This document shows, piece by piece, positions 1-8,018 of a DNA stretch of 64,000 nucleotides. The position numbers and the translations under genes are program-made. The stretch lies in the NCBI RefSeq assembly GCF_000024005.1, contig NC_013132.1, positions 6,442,001 through 6,506,000 of the forward strand. Reading direction: 5' to 3'. The DNA is from Chitinophaga pinensis DSM 2588. GTDB lineage: Bacteria; Bacteroidota; Bacteroidia; Chitinophagales; Chitinophagaceae. The notes beneath the pieces were generated by a model that saw only the letters and a list, made by a program, of their open reading frames with translations, was not told the origin of the DNA and did not search any database. Position 1 is the first letter of the stretch. The number at the start of each line of letters is the position of its first letter.

Positions 1-563
1 TGGATCCGCAGAAAGCGGTCCCCAGGTAGCTTCCCTTCAAGGCTGCCGATATTCAGCTGTGCCATCACCTGCTCTTTGTCACGGGTATGAAAACAGACAT
101 ACCGTCCTTTTCCTTCGATGTAAATGATGTCGTTCACATTTATCTTCAAGAGCTTTCCCTTATACTCGGTTTTGACCAGTATAAAATCATCCGTTTCTTT
201 TTTGGGTGATGCGATTGCTTCCTGTGCCCGTTGTACCGCTTTCAGAAACCGCGGAAAGAAAATGGGTTTTAGCAGGTAATCCACCACATTATGATCATAT
301 CCATCCAGCGCATATTCTCTGAAAGCTGTCGTCAATATCACCTTATATTTTTCGTTCAGCAATTGCAGCAGCTCTATCCCTGACATACCCGGCATCTGGA
401 TATCAAGGAAGATGAGGTCCATCTCTGTCTGATGCAACAACTGCAAGGCTTCCACAGGATTGGTCGCGGTACCTGCCAGCTTCAGAAACGATGTCTGCTC
501 AATATGCAGTGTCAGCAATTCTATTGCATGTGCTTCGTCATCTACGACAATACAATTGATCAT
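1..563 (-). CDS. LytR/AlgR-type response regulator, C-terminus cut by window edge
   Basis: This is a two-component response regulator that would bind DNA when phosphorylated by the adjacent histidine kinase. Reading the minus strand from the ATG at 563 gives an open frame to the left edge (187 codons visible). Residues 1-120 are a receiver domain: an acidic pair at D8/D9, the phospho-acceptor D54 in FLDIQMPGMSG, and the conserved Lys in YLLKPI. From about residue 125 a LytTR DNA-binding domain begins (ILVKTEYKG, then DIIYIEGKGRYVCFHT). The start lies 3 bp after the kinase stop, so the two genes are one operon with the kinase first. Only the last part of the LytTR domain is missing. The regulated genes cannot be told from the sequence. 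Family assignment is firm. Confidence 0.93.
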   Translation of the reverse strand, partial: MINCIVVDDEAHAIELLTLHIEQTSFLKLAGTATNPVEALQLLHQTEMDLIFLDIQMPGMSGIELLQLLNEKYKVILTTAFREYALDGYDHNVVDYLLKPIFFPRFLKAVQRAQEAIASPKKETDDFILVKTEYKGKLLKINVNDIIYIEGKGRYVCFHTRDKEQVMAQLNIGSLEGKLPGDRFLRI

Positions 564-566
564 GAC

Positions 567-1643
567 TTACAGGTTAATGATTATCTCGTTTGAATAATAG
601 TTTTCGTCTTCTTCAATCACAAATGACTGCTTCGCACCATACATAAGCTGTAAGCGTTGCTGTACATTGCTTAGTCCGATACCCTTGGAGGGTTCTTTCG
701 GGCCTTTTTTCTTCTTGTTGCTCACCTTAAAAGAGATACGGTTTTTTGTTGCGTTTAATTCAAAACTCACCTGGTTCTGTTCATCATTCAGATCACCGTG
801 TTTGAACGCGTTCTCTACCAATGTCACAAGGGCCAGAGTCGGCACATGCATTTCGCTCTCTTCTACATGCTCCTGGTATTTGATCTTGAGCATGTGATTA
901 AACCGGATCTGGTTCATTTCTATCACCTTCTTCATGTGATCCACTTCCAGCGTGAGCGGTACGGTACCCAGCTCTCCCCAGTCGTCCAGTGCATAACTCA
1001 TGATCTCTGATAAGAGGTGTACGGCGTGTGCGGCTTCCGGACTCGTCTTCAGTGTCTTTGTATAAATAAAGCTGAGCGAGTTAAACAGGAAATGCGGATT
1101 GATCTGATACCTGATAGCAGAAAGCTCTGCCTGCAGTTTTTGCTTCTCCAGTTCCTCCTTTCGCCGGTGCACTTCATTGGACGTTATGAGGGTGGCAAAA
1201 TAAATCGATACCATCACCATAATGACATCAAGGATGACCGTAGTAACCAGAAAAGTATGCGGCGAAATATGTACGTTTTCTCCGATGGCGGGATCAATTT
1301 TTTTGAAGTGCCAGCAGTACTCATAGACTGTCAGTAATATCAGAAACAGTATACACTTTAACAATGCTCTTTTCCATTTCCTGGTCTGTACCAATGGCAG
1401 CGCCAGGTGATAGATCAGAATATAATAAACGATCGTTCCCTTGATGATTGCATGACCAAAATTGAAATAAACAGCCTGGCTGCCGCCAAATTGTTTGATG
1501 GTCGTTTCGGGCCCCTGTAGTCCGATCAGAAAAAGGAATACCGCTACACTCCAGGTCGTATAGATTGCCAGGATGATCAATATCTGCCGCCAATGTTTCC
1601 TGACCGGCGCCAGTATGTTAAGGTCTTTTATACTCATATACAT
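567..1643 (-). CDS. LytS-like sensor histidine kinase (His_kinase/HATPase_c)
   Basis: This is a membrane sensor kinase of the LytS/YehU type. Four hydrophobic segments (about residues 20-42, 58-86, 93-112 and 130-155) form the membrane part, with no large extracellular loop, so it may sense something in or near the membrane. A short coiled-coil-like linker (RRKEELEKQKLQAEL) leads to the His_kinase motif QINPHFLFNSLS with the likely phospho-acceptor H184. The ATPase part has an N-box (LVENAFKHG) and a G-box (GIGLSNVQQRL). Length, 358 residues, is normal for Bacteroidota members. The start could also be the second Met two codons downstream. It is transcribed first in an operon with the LytTR regulator 3 bp downstream. 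The signal is unknown. Confidence 0.93.
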   Translation of the reverse strand: MYMSIKDLNILAPVRKHWRQILIILAIYTTWSVAVFLFLIGLQGPETTIKQFGGSQAVYFNFGHAIIKGTIVYYILIYHLALPLVQTRKWKRALLKCILFLILLTVYEYCWHFKKIDPAIGENVHISPHTFLVTTVILDVIMVMVSIYFATLITSNEVHRRKEELEKQKLQAELSAIRYQINPHFLFNSLSFIYTKTLKTSPEAAHAVHLLSEIMSYALDDWGELGTVPLTLEVDHMKKVIEMNQIRFNHMLKIKYQEHVEESEMHVPTLALVTLVENAFKHGDLNDEQNQVSFELNATKNRISFKVSNKKKKGPKEPSKGIGLSNVQQRLQLMYGAKQSFVIEEDENYYSNEIIINL

Positions 1644-1956
1644 TTTTCTGTAAATGCGCCCTAGCGGTTATGCTCCTATGCGCGGCGCTACAGTCACATT
1701 TATGATGCAATATTAGACCATATGCCGTTGCCGGTAAAGTATTATACAACAACAGCCAGATTACTGACACAAACAACCTTATTCCTGCTAATTCGGTAGC
1801 TCCGGAGGGTTAAAAACCGGCATAACAGGATAATTTTTAACCTTTTGCTCTTTTTACTGTTATTATGCGGAAATGCCCTGCACCGCAAAAAACTATTAGC
1901 TCCAGAATTATTGCGGCTATTTTCTGCTCTATTCACTAACGATCTAAAACAACATT
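1644..1956. other. Divergent intergenic region, no clear element
   Basis: These 313 bases separate the minus-strand kinase operon from the plus-strand remnant gene starting near 1957. I looked for TAnnTTTG boxes, hairpins and small ORFs. An open plus-strand frame from 1845 crosses it, but its first 37 codons look non-native. Promoters for both sides presumably lie here, but no convincing match to the Bacteroidota consensus is visible. Confidence 0.4.
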
Positions 1957-2405
1957 ATGAAAAGGATTATATTAATCGGAAACAAATCCTGGGAGTAGAA
2001 CCTATTTTAAATGCCCTGTTGAATGTAAGAATCCGTCCGGTAGCCCTTCCCAACCCTACACACCTCCACTACCCATGGACTTTCACGCAGGGCACTGCCA
2101 AACCACGGGCGGTATGGGATTCATTCCGCCAATCCACCATAGAACTCTGGTGTATACGGGATATTATGGACGCTAAATGGAATCCTTCCAGTTCTCAGGG
2201 TAAACATGAATGCCTGCCCAAAATACTGGCCTATCGTCCGGAAAAATCCGATATTGTAGTAGCTTTAGGTACGGCAGCCCTGGGGCTTAACGGTGGTAAC
2301 AACAACGGCTGCGGGTCGGACATTTTGCGCGCTCCGTTCCCAGTGCTATCGACTCCGGCTGTCAACAACCTGGCATTCAATCCGCTTTATCACAACTGTC
2401 ATTAA
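1957..2405 (+). pseudogene. Unrecognised protein, apparent frameshift near its N-terminus
   Basis: I do not recognise the family. A plausible native start is the ATG at 1957, giving MKRIILIGNKSWE and then a TAG at 1996-1998. The adjacent frame continues at once with VEPILNALLN and runs to the stop at 2405, with well-formed segments such as LHYPWTFTQG and KSDIVVALGTAA. Switching frame by -1 around 1992-1995 joins the two parts into one roughly 150-residue protein with a beta-strand-like start. The alternative is a 186-residue ORF beginning at 1845, whose first residues look like translated non-coding DNA. It ends 15 bp before the RDD gene, so the two may be cotranscribed. No classical slippery heptamer is seen, so an inactivating indel, or a sequencing error, is likelier than programmed frameshifting. 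Confidence 0.45.
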
Positions 2406-2420
2406 TAAACCTATACCTAT

Positions 2421-2849
2421 ATGTCTGAACAGACAAACGCCCCTTTACCTGACGGTATTACCTACCCCACACTGGTAAAAAGAGTACAATCGATATTTAT
2501 TGATACCGTTTTTATCGTCGGCCTCACCTTCGCTTTTTCTGCTATTTTAAGCAGTTTTGATAGTGTACCCGACTGGCTGCGCATGTCGGTATTTATACTG
2601 ATATGGGTGATATACGAACCCCTCTGCGTGACATTTGGCTGTACGCTGGGCAACTATGTTTTAGGTCTCCGTGTACGGGATAACAATAACATCGGTGAGG
2701 GCATCAATATCTTACGCGCTGCACTGAGATACGCGCTGAAGGTGACGCTGGGATGGATCTCTTTTGTGACGATTCACAGCAACAGCAAAAGAAGAGCTAT
2801 ACATGACCTGGCGGCTGGCAGTGTCATGATCCTCATCGAGCGAAAATAA
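2421..2849 (+). CDS. RDD family small integral membrane protein
   Basis: This is a 142-residue membrane protein of the RDD family, whose biochemical role is mostly undefined (some members are linked to ion or osmotic stress). The N-terminal part carries the family arginine and aspartate in LVKRVQSIFIDT, followed by hydrophobic segments at about residues 32-50 and 58-78. The central FGCTLGNYVLGLRV motif matches the RDD family core, and the end carries a third hydrophobic segment and RRAIHDLAAGSVMI, again typical. Length is normal. It starts 15 bp after the damaged gene upstream, so it may be read from the same promoter. The ATG at 2421 is the only sensible start. The gene looks intact. Confidence 0.85.
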   Translation: MSEQTNAPLPDGITYPTLVKRVQSIFIDTVFIVGLTFAFSAILSSFDSVPDWLRMSVFILIWVIYEPLCVTFGCTLGNYVLGLRVRDNNNIGEGINILRAALRYALKVTLGWISFVTIHSNSKRRAIHDLAAGSVMILIERK

Positions 2850-2852
2850 CCA

Positions 2853-2973
2853 CCTGTCAAGTAAACCCTTCAATACAACCGCCTGGTTGTGCGCTTCGTC
2901 TCTGGCACCATACAAAAGCGTAATCTTCCGCTTTGTCTGCGTCAGCTCCCATAGCTCATGCCAGGCGGTATTA
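2853..2973 (-). pseudogene. C-terminal remnant of a DUF488 family protein
   Basis: On the minus strand, directly after the TGA that ends the neighbouring gene at 2974-2976, the same frame encodes about 40 residues including AWHELWELTQ, KITLLYGARDEAHN and AVVLKGLL. These match the C-terminal signature of the DUF488 (COG3189) family, whose members end with a Leu-rich helix, a (V/I)TLLY strand and an A(K/R)D..HN motif. Nothing of the roughly 80 N-terminal residues is present and there is no start codon. The frame then runs into the antisense of the RDD gene. I read this as a deletion remnant. Recognition rests on the motif alone, from memory of the family. Confidence 0.6.
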
Positions 2974-3507
2974 TCATTTCAAACCTCGTTCCTCCATTAA
3001 CTTTGTCTGCATAGCATCCAGCACTTTCTTCTGCTGCTGCCATTCATTCATATCTCCATTAATAGTGAGGACTGTTCTCTTCTGTGTGGCCGCCACAATG
3101 GTGCCGATTAGCCCACCAACGGCAGCGCCAACCAGCGCAACAGCCGCCATGTCTTCCCCTACAGACGTCTCAAGATCGAAATAATCACTGCCGCTGTTAA
3201 GCGACTCATGTGCCGCCAATCCGGTTATTGCACCCGATAAGGTCCCGACAATACCTCCGATTAAAATAGGATGCCCGAAAGATCGTTTTGTTTTAATGGT
3301 ACCGATATCCCTTACATAAATTTCCACCGGGACTTTGCCACGCCGGAGTTGTATAGAGCTGTCTGTGGTGGTGAAGAGGTTTCCTTTGGCAATCATGTAA
3401 CCATGTTGATCAAATATCCTGATGAAAAGGTGTTTAGCCTCCAGAGGACTTATGTAAAAGAACAACATGAGCAATAGCAACAGGTAATAGTTCTTTTTCA
3501 TAACCAA
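2974..3507 (-). CDS. Exported glycine-zipper protein, function unknown
   Basis: The protein has 177 residues. It opens with MVMKKN and a strongly hydrophobic stretch ending ISPLEAK, a Sec signal peptide with likely cleavage after the Ala. A short beta-rich region follows (HLFIRIFDQHG to VEIYVRDIGTIKTKR). Then come two glycine-rich hydrophobic segments, IGGIVGTLSGAITG and VALVGAAVGGLIGTIVAA, of the glycine-zipper type, separated by an acidic loop. The tail has a short polar helix. Glycine zippers are common in envelope proteins that insert in or span membranes. Single-gene unit: the nearest upstream gene is divergent and a TATCTTTG box lies about 106 bp upstream. I do not recognise a specific family. 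Confidence 0.75.
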   Translation of the reverse strand: MVMKKNYYLLLLLMLFFYISPLEAKHLFIRIFDQHGYMIAKGNLFTTTDSSIQLRRGKVPVEIYVRDIGTIKTKRSFGHPILIGGIVGTLSGAITGLAAHESLNSGSDYFDLETSVGEDMAAVALVGAAVGGLIGTIVAATQKRTVLTINGDMNEWQQQKKVLDAMQTKLMEERGLK

Positions 3508-3612
3508 GATTTAGAAGTACAGATATATGCTACAAAAAACGTTGTGGTCCTGGAGTTTAATAAGATATGACGGTCGGTTTGAGGGGTACCCGTCTTTTGG
3601 GGGAAGTTGTTA

Positions 3613-3620
3613 CAAAGATA
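3613..3620 (-). promoter_or_regulatory. Candidate -7 box TATCTTTG for the glycine-zipper gene
   Basis: On the minus strand the sequence reads TATCTTTG, an exact match to the Bacteroidota -7 consensus TAnnTTTG, about 106 bp upstream of the gene starting at 3507. No TTG is present 19-20 bp further upstream, so it is a partial promoter match only. Confidence 0.35.
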
Positions 3621-3751
3621 AAGATTATATTTAGTTGCCGGAAATCCGGTCCGTTACCCTGAAAATTGCCGGATCCGATTTGAAGCCCCTTTTTTGTTTG
3701 TCTGATGTGCATGTTTTTATTCCCGTTATTATACACCTCTAAGCATATACT

Positions 3752-5878
3752 ATGACTACCAAACCCGTTCAATTTGATGTGAACGTCAAAGACGTTGTGA
3801 TCACCGCAGGCGCTTTTGAAATTGTGCGTGCTGTTGATGGACATATCTCCCATCAGCAAACAGCATTCAACGGCAACAGTTTCCACGCTGACATCGACAC
3901 CAGCAGCGCCGCTTATTTTGCTGTCACCGTTTCCATACACAGCTACCGGCACAACAATGTGCAACACACAGTAAAAGATAAGCCGATTAGTTTGCTGGCC
4001 ACCTTTCTCCTTCCTGCTGTTGCTCATTCCGTCATCGTTTGTCCGGAATCATCCATTGCATCCATCTATGCCTTTGCGCGTATGACCACCGTCGCAGATG
4101 AAGGCTGGGTACATATGCGGGGTACAGAAAGGAACATGAAGATCGCTTATGGCATGAAACAGCAGTTTTACAAGACGGCAGGCGGTATTGCAGAGATAAT
4201 CCGCAACTCTCCTAATGGTTTTGAGACGAACAGCTACCCGATGTTCAATTCGCTCTGCAACCTGTTTTATTATTGTCTGATCAATGAAAAGACCGCGCTG
4301 AGCAAAAGCTTTTACGATCAGTTCCTGGATTACGCCTGGCATGAGAAAGGCAAACAGAATCACAATTTTCTCCAGGCACTCAGGAACATGCTGTATGATC
4401 CCGGCACAAACGCGGCGGAGATCTTCCGGATGCTGGCTGACAAAAAAGAGATCTACCAGGACTCTCTCACGTCCATGCACGTACCAGCAGCAAAGCAGGT
4501 ACCGGATCAATGGACGCTTACGCTGAAAGCTAATTCCTCCGGGGCGAAGAACTTCATTCCTGCGGGCGCCGCATTTGTGGTATTTGATGCAGATGATAAT
4601 GCCTGGATAGCGAATAATTTCAGGGCAGGCAGTGCCCTCTCCGGCACACATTGTCCGGTGTACAGGTATGATGCCAGTCCTGCGAGTTTTTCCCCTGTAC
4701 AGGGCGGCGGACTATTAGGCGTGGCATTTGGCGTGGCAATAGACCCTACCAGACAGTATATCTCCTTTGGTAATTTCGGATGGGGACCAGAACTGAACAA
4801 TCCACAGGAAGGGAGTGTTTCGCGGTTCTACTATAAAGACGGTAAACCGGTAAGTCCGCCGAATGGCTATACACTGGGGCTTTCCCGCGTACAGGGTATG
4901 GACTATGACAAAGCCGGTAACCTCTGGATGGCTTCTGTCGGCTGCCAGGATCCCTTTGCTCCCTCCAAGACAGGCGTATACCCTTTTGAAAGCCAGCCCA
5001 GCGCTGTAGTGGTCTACCTGAACGGAGACCCTTCGGCAGACAATGTGGTGATCTGCGACGAGTTTCCTGTCAAAAAAAAATTCCTGTCTGAACCTGAATT
5101 TACCCGGACCCCTTATCTCAAGATCTTTGATGTAACACCTGATCATGCAGGCAATGCCTATGTTTCCTGTATCGGGAACTATGATAAAGACAATCCTGAC
5201 AATTGTGTGCTGTCAGCTGTCTATAAAATGGCCCTGGAAGGTAAAAAGCTGGTCGTAAAAAACTGGTGGTTCAGCGACTATTATAACCAGGATAATGACC
5301 ACAGAGGATTTGAATCTTTACGGCAGGTCACTGTAAATGGACAGGGAGACGTTATCGTAGTAGGTGTAGCAAGTAGCAGGGCGACTGTACTCAGTCACGA
5401 TCTGGCCCATGTAAAGGGGTATTATGATAGTAATACCTATGCGCCCTGGGGGGTTAAGATCGATCGGCAAGGGACGGTTTTCCTTGCCAATTTCGGACAC
5501 GAGAAATCTGATTATACGGATGACCAGACGCTTGACATAAAGGGGCCTTTTGGCGTTACCATGTTACGCGATCCTGCGCGCCCTGAAACAGCCAGATTGC
5601 TTACAGTGCCGACAGGTGGAGCGGAAGTTACACTGGCCAACGGACAGCCTTTGTATGGTACACAGACCAGACCGGTCATTGTGGATGAAAAGCCGACAAA
5701 GGTAAGTGTTCGGATGCGGTGTCATCAGCCTATTATGCGTCTGACATCTACCAATATAGACGGTGCCGGCAATCTGTGGTGTATGAATAACTGGAAACCT
5801 TCTGCTGTTATAGATGTGGCCGATAATCCGGGGGGAGATGGTGTGATGATCTTTCTGGGGATAGCTGAGCCTGAGTAA
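3752..5878 (+). CDS. Large cytoplasmic protein with NHL/SMP-30-like beta-propeller region
   Basis: The 708-residue protein has no signal peptide or membrane segment. Residues 1-100 form a predicted beta-sandwich-like region (QFDVNVKDVVITAGAFEIV). Residues 110-250 are mostly helical and contain conserved-looking LCNLFYYCLINEK. From about residue 265 to the end come repeated strands of the type AFVVFDADDNAWIANNF, MDYDKAGNLWMASVG, DVTPDHAGNAYVSCIG, VTVNGQGDVIVVGV, VKIDRQGTVFLANFG and STNIDGAGNLWCMNNW. These recurring (D)xxGN(L/A)(W/Y)(M/V) blades are typical of NHL or SMP-30/gluconolactonase-type propellers; I count at least six. Substrate and reaction are unknown. It stands alone between a divergent gene and a strong convergent terminator. 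Confidence 0.75.
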   Translation: MTTKPVQFDVNVKDVVITAGAFEIVRAVDGHISHQQTAFNGNSFHADIDTSSAAYFAVTVSIHSYRHNNVQHTVKDKPISLLATFLLPAVAHSVIVCPESSIASIYAFARMTTVADEGWVHMRGTERNMKIAYGMKQQFYKTAGGIAEIIRNSPNGFETNSYPMFNSLCNLFYYCLINEKTALSKSFYDQFLDYAWHEKGKQNHNFLQALRNMLYDPGTNAAEIFRMLADKKEIYQDSLTSMHVPAAKQVPDQWTLTLKANSSGAKNFIPAGAAFVVFDADDNAWIANNFRAGSALSGTHCPVYRYDASPASFSPVQGGGLLGVAFGVAIDPTRQYISFGNFGWGPELNNPQEGSVSRFYYKDGKPVSPPNGYTLGLSRVQGMDYDKAGNLWMASVGCQDPFAPSKTGVYPFESQPSAVVVYLNGDPSADNVVICDEFPVKKKFLSEPEFTRTPYLKIFDVTPDHAGNAYVSCIGNYDKDNPDNCVLSAVYKMALEGKKLVVKNWWFSDYYNQDNDHRGFESLRQVTVNGQGDVIVVGVASSRATVLSHDLAHVKGYYDSNTYAPWGVKIDRQGTVFLANFGHEKSDYTDDQTLDIKGPFGVTMLRDPARPETARLLTVPTGGAEVTLANGQPLYGTQTRPVIVDEKPTKVSVRMRCHQPIMRLTSTNIDGAGNLWCMNNWKPSAVIDVADNPGGDGVMIFLGIAEPE

Positions 5879-5917
5879 TTTAGGCAGCAGATGCTTAAAA
5901 AGGATGGGATTTGCATA

Positions 5918-5962
5918 ATTTCATATCCGGCTGTCAATCTCAGTCGGATATGAATTATTTTC
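5918..5962. terminator. Bidirectional terminator between convergent genes
   Basis: The arms at 5920-5933 and 5941-5954 form a 14-bp stem with a single G-U pair and a 7-nt loop, followed on the plus strand by a T-rich run. It lies between the end of the propeller gene (5878) and the end of the convergent cold-shock gene (6015), so it can serve both. Confidence 0.75.
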
Positions 5963-6014
5963 TTACATCTATACAAAACATACCGGCGTTCGCTTTCGTT
6001 TTGTGTAGGACCTA

Positions 6015-6458
6015 CTATTTAGCGGAGGTGATCTTCGTAACGTTGATCGCGTTAAATCCACGTGGACCTTTCTCACGCAGGAAAGAAACTCTGTCTTTCT
6101 CCTTTACAGGATGCGCTAACTGGTTCATATGAAAGAATACGCTCTCTTTCGAACTATCATCATTGATGAATCCAAATCCTTTGGAAAGGTTAAAGAAAGA
6201 AACTACTCCTGTTCTGGTGGGATCCTCCTCCGGTCGGGGAGTTGCACCGATATTAATGTCACTCAAAGCGATCTCTCCTGCGTTGCCACTTGGCGGAACC
6301 GGGCTGAGATTACCATTTTCGTCTACGTAAGCCAGCATATCTTCCAGCGACTTGCCTTTATTATTGTTGGCTTTGCGCTCCTCTTTTCTCTGGGCCTTGT
6401 CTTGTTTAGCCTTAGCTTTTTTATTTCTTAACTCTTTTTTGGAAAAGGACTCACTCAT
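6015..6458 (-). CDS. Cold-shock domain protein with long basic N-terminal extension
   Basis: This is a single-stranded nucleic-acid-binding cold-shock protein of 147 residues. The C-terminal half (from about residue 80) is the cold-shock domain: GVVSFFNLSKGFGFI contains RNP1 (KGFGFI) and SVFFHMNQL contains RNP2, ending FNAINVTKI. The N-terminal 45 residues are very basic and low complexity (KKELRNKKAKAKQDKAQRK), then an acidic linker. This two-part layout is common in Bacteroidota CSPs and makes the protein about twice the length of CspA (about 70 residues). The basic tail may add non-specific RNA binding. It is monocistronic, with a long unannotated region upstream that could be a leader. 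Family assignment is firm, RNA targets unknown. Confidence 0.93.
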   Translation of the reverse strand: MSESFSKKELRNKKAKAKQDKAQRKEERKANNNKGKSLEDMLAYVDENGNLSPVPPSGNAGEIALSDINIGATPRPEEDPTRTGVVSFFNLSKGFGFINDDSSKESVFFHMNQLAHPVKEKDRVSFLREKGPRGFNAINVTKITSAK

Positions 6459-7007
6459 ATTTTTCTGGTTTAATTATCCTGCAATATCGCAGACGGCCAT
6501 TCTACGGCCTGATGAAGTAATATAATAACGAATATCAGTTTGCTATCTCATGGTGCTTTTTGCAGATATGTGGTTTTTCTATCTTTTGTACAGTCAAAAT
6601 ACTTACACCTTACTGCACATATCCACATATAATTAAAATCATATACACATATTCCCCCCTTTTTTACGGGGCTTTACCTCTATTAACCGTAGTTAAGATG
6701 CTGTTAGATAAGTACTTTCTGTAGTCTGGCCGCTTAAATTAACACGTAAATAGTCCTTATTACTACTTTTTAATACGTGAAAACGGCAGCTGGAAAAGCG
6801 CAGACTGAAGAAGAAAAAGATTGATTCCTAAATCAGAAGAAGCCTGGGCAATAGCCTGATATTCATTGAAGGTACGATTTTTAATCTAATTAAAGGCACA
6901 AAGTGTGAAGTATTGAGTATCCCCTAAACGAAGAATCCGTCCCTAGTGTTAGAACACCACAGGACGGACCTCTATAAATGAGCTGTAATAAGCTTATTGA
7001 AATGTCC
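6459..7007. other. 549-bp gene-free region: possible cold-shock leader plus a terminator
   Basis: The left part lies upstream of the cold-shock gene on the minus strand and is AT-rich, with pyrimidine runs around 6650-6670. Bacterial csp genes often have long thermosensing 5' leaders, so part of this may be transcribed, but I see no -7/-33 pair. The right end holds the hairpin at 6935-6969. The short + ORF from 6978 overlaps the isomerase gene antisense and is not credible. Confidence 0.4.
6935..6969 (-). terminator. Hairpin downstream of the isomerase/epimerase gene
   Basis: Arms CCGTCC (6937-6942) and GGACGG (6962-6967) enclose an inner GTGTT/AACAC pairing. It lies 40 bp beyond the stop of the minus-strand gene ending at 7008. 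The following tail is only moderately T-rich, so this is a probable rather than certain terminator. Confidence 0.5.
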
Positions 7008-7892
7008 CTAAGACAACAAATTCTTCTGGATATACTGGAAGCTTTCCTTAATAGATCCTATTTCGTCCGGTTTGTAGTTATTCTCGTGTTCAACGAAGAA
7101 ATGCTTCATACCGGAAGTGGATGCTTTGGCAAAGATCCGTTTGTAATCAATGCTACCTTTACCTACTTCGGTATTCTGGTCGCGGTTTGCCTTGTCCATA
7201 TCCTTTACGTGCCACATCGGGAATCTGCCCGGATGTTTTTCGAATAAAGCTACAGGGTCATTGCCGGAATGTACTGCCCAGTAAAGGTCCAGTTCGAATT
7301 TCACCAGCTTTGGAGATGTTTCCTCCAACAGGATATCGTAACCGGTTTTAGCGCCATACTTCGTGAATTCAAAATCATGGTTGTGGTATCCCAGTTTCAG
7401 ACCGGAAGCCTTACACAGTTCTGCCGCCTGATTGAGCTTTGCAGCTATCTTTTTATAGTCGTCAGCACTGCTACGCAGCTCTTCTCCCAGCCAAGGTACT
7501 ACCAGGTACTCAGCGCCGATGATCTTTAACGCCTCAATATTGGCTTTCAGATCAGCGGTATCACCGTCTTTAATGAACCTGTCGATACTTACGTGGCCGC
7601 TTACGGCGGTCAGTCCGTTTGCCTTCAGCAGCGCTTTGAACTCCTTAGGAGACAGTCCCCAGAATCCGGATTGTGGGTTATAACCATAAGTTTCAACCTC
7701 TTTATAACCGGCAGCTGCGATCTGTCCGATAACACCTTTTACGTCCTTTGGCAGCAAATCACGCAGCGTATACAGTTGGATACCCACCTTCTTTACCTTA
7801 CCTGAACCGGCAAAGCTGGCCAGTGAAGGTAACAACAAAACGCTTGCAGTAGCGAGACCCGCCTGTTTGAGAAATGATCTTCTTGAATGCAT
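7008..7892 (-). CDS. Tat-type exported sugar phosphate isomerase/epimerase-like TIM barrel
   Basis: The 294-residue protein belongs to the xylose isomerase-like TIM-barrel (AP_endonuc_2) group. The start MHSRRSFLKQAGLATASVLL carries a twin-arginine motif (SRRSFLK) and hydrophobic core, so export as a folded protein is likely. The mature part starts VKKVGIQLYTLRDLL, and shows family strands EVETYGY, YLVVPWLGEE, KLGYHNHDFEF (metal-ligand-type His and acidic residues), FELDLYWAVHSG, MWHVKDMD and FFVEHE. These His/Glu/Asp positions would bind a divalent metal. Members in Bacteroidota usually act on keto-sugars or inositols, but the substrate here is unknown. It is a single gene with a probable promoter at 7915-7945 and a terminator hairpin downstream. 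Confidence 0.88.
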   Translation of the reverse strand: MHSRRSFLKQAGLATASVLLLPSLASFAGSGKVKKVGIQLYTLRDLLPKDVKGVIGQIAAAGYKEVETYGYNPQSGFWGLSPKEFKALLKANGLTAVSGHVSIDRFIKDGDTADLKANIEALKIIGAEYLVVPWLGEELRSSADDYKKIAAKLNQAAELCKASGLKLGYHNHDFEFTKYGAKTGYDILLEETSPKLVKFELDLYWAVHSGNDPVALFEKHPGRFPMWHVKDMDKANRDQNTEVGKGSIDYKRIFAKASTSGMKHFFVEHENNYKPDEIGSIKESFQYIQKNLLS

Positions 7893-7914
7893 TATTAATC
7901 GATTTTCGAGAAGC

Positions 7915-7945
7915 GGAAGATAACAGTATTTGTGATATTATGCAA
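7915..7945 (-). promoter_or_regulatory. Candidate Bacteroidota promoter of the isomerase-like gene
   Basis: On the minus strand TTG (7943-7945) is followed after 20 bp by TATCTTCC (7915-7922), close to the TTG-N19-TAnnTTTG consensus but with two mismatches at the end of the -7 box. It lies 23 bp upstream of the ATG at 7892. Confidence 0.35.
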
Positions 7946-7982
7946 GATATGTGATTAGTTACCCACATCAGTCGAAATCTAT

Positions 7983-8012
7983 TTGCAGTGTGTAATGTAT
8001 ATTATATCTTTG
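7983..8012 (+). promoter_or_regulatory. Perfect Bacteroidota promoter TTG-N19-TATCTTTG
   Basis: TTG at 7983-7985, exactly 19 bp, then TATCTTTG at 8005-8012: a full match to the major sigma factor consensus of Bacteroidota. It is the best promoter match in the window. The next coding start downstream is 329 bp away, past a strong terminator, so the direct product should be a short RNA. Confidence 0.75.
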
Positions 8013-8018
8013 CCGCCC

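Noticed and set aside
1742..1936. Minus-strand ORF of 64 codons in the 1.7-1.9 kb gap
   Set aside because: Composition is not gene-like, it overlaps no promoter or neighbour in a sensible way, and no motif is visible.
6627..6660. AT-rich near-repeats (CACATAT) upstream of the cold-shock gene
   Set aside because: Copies are short and irregular, as expected by chance in AT-rich intergenic DNA; no CRISPR-like spacing.
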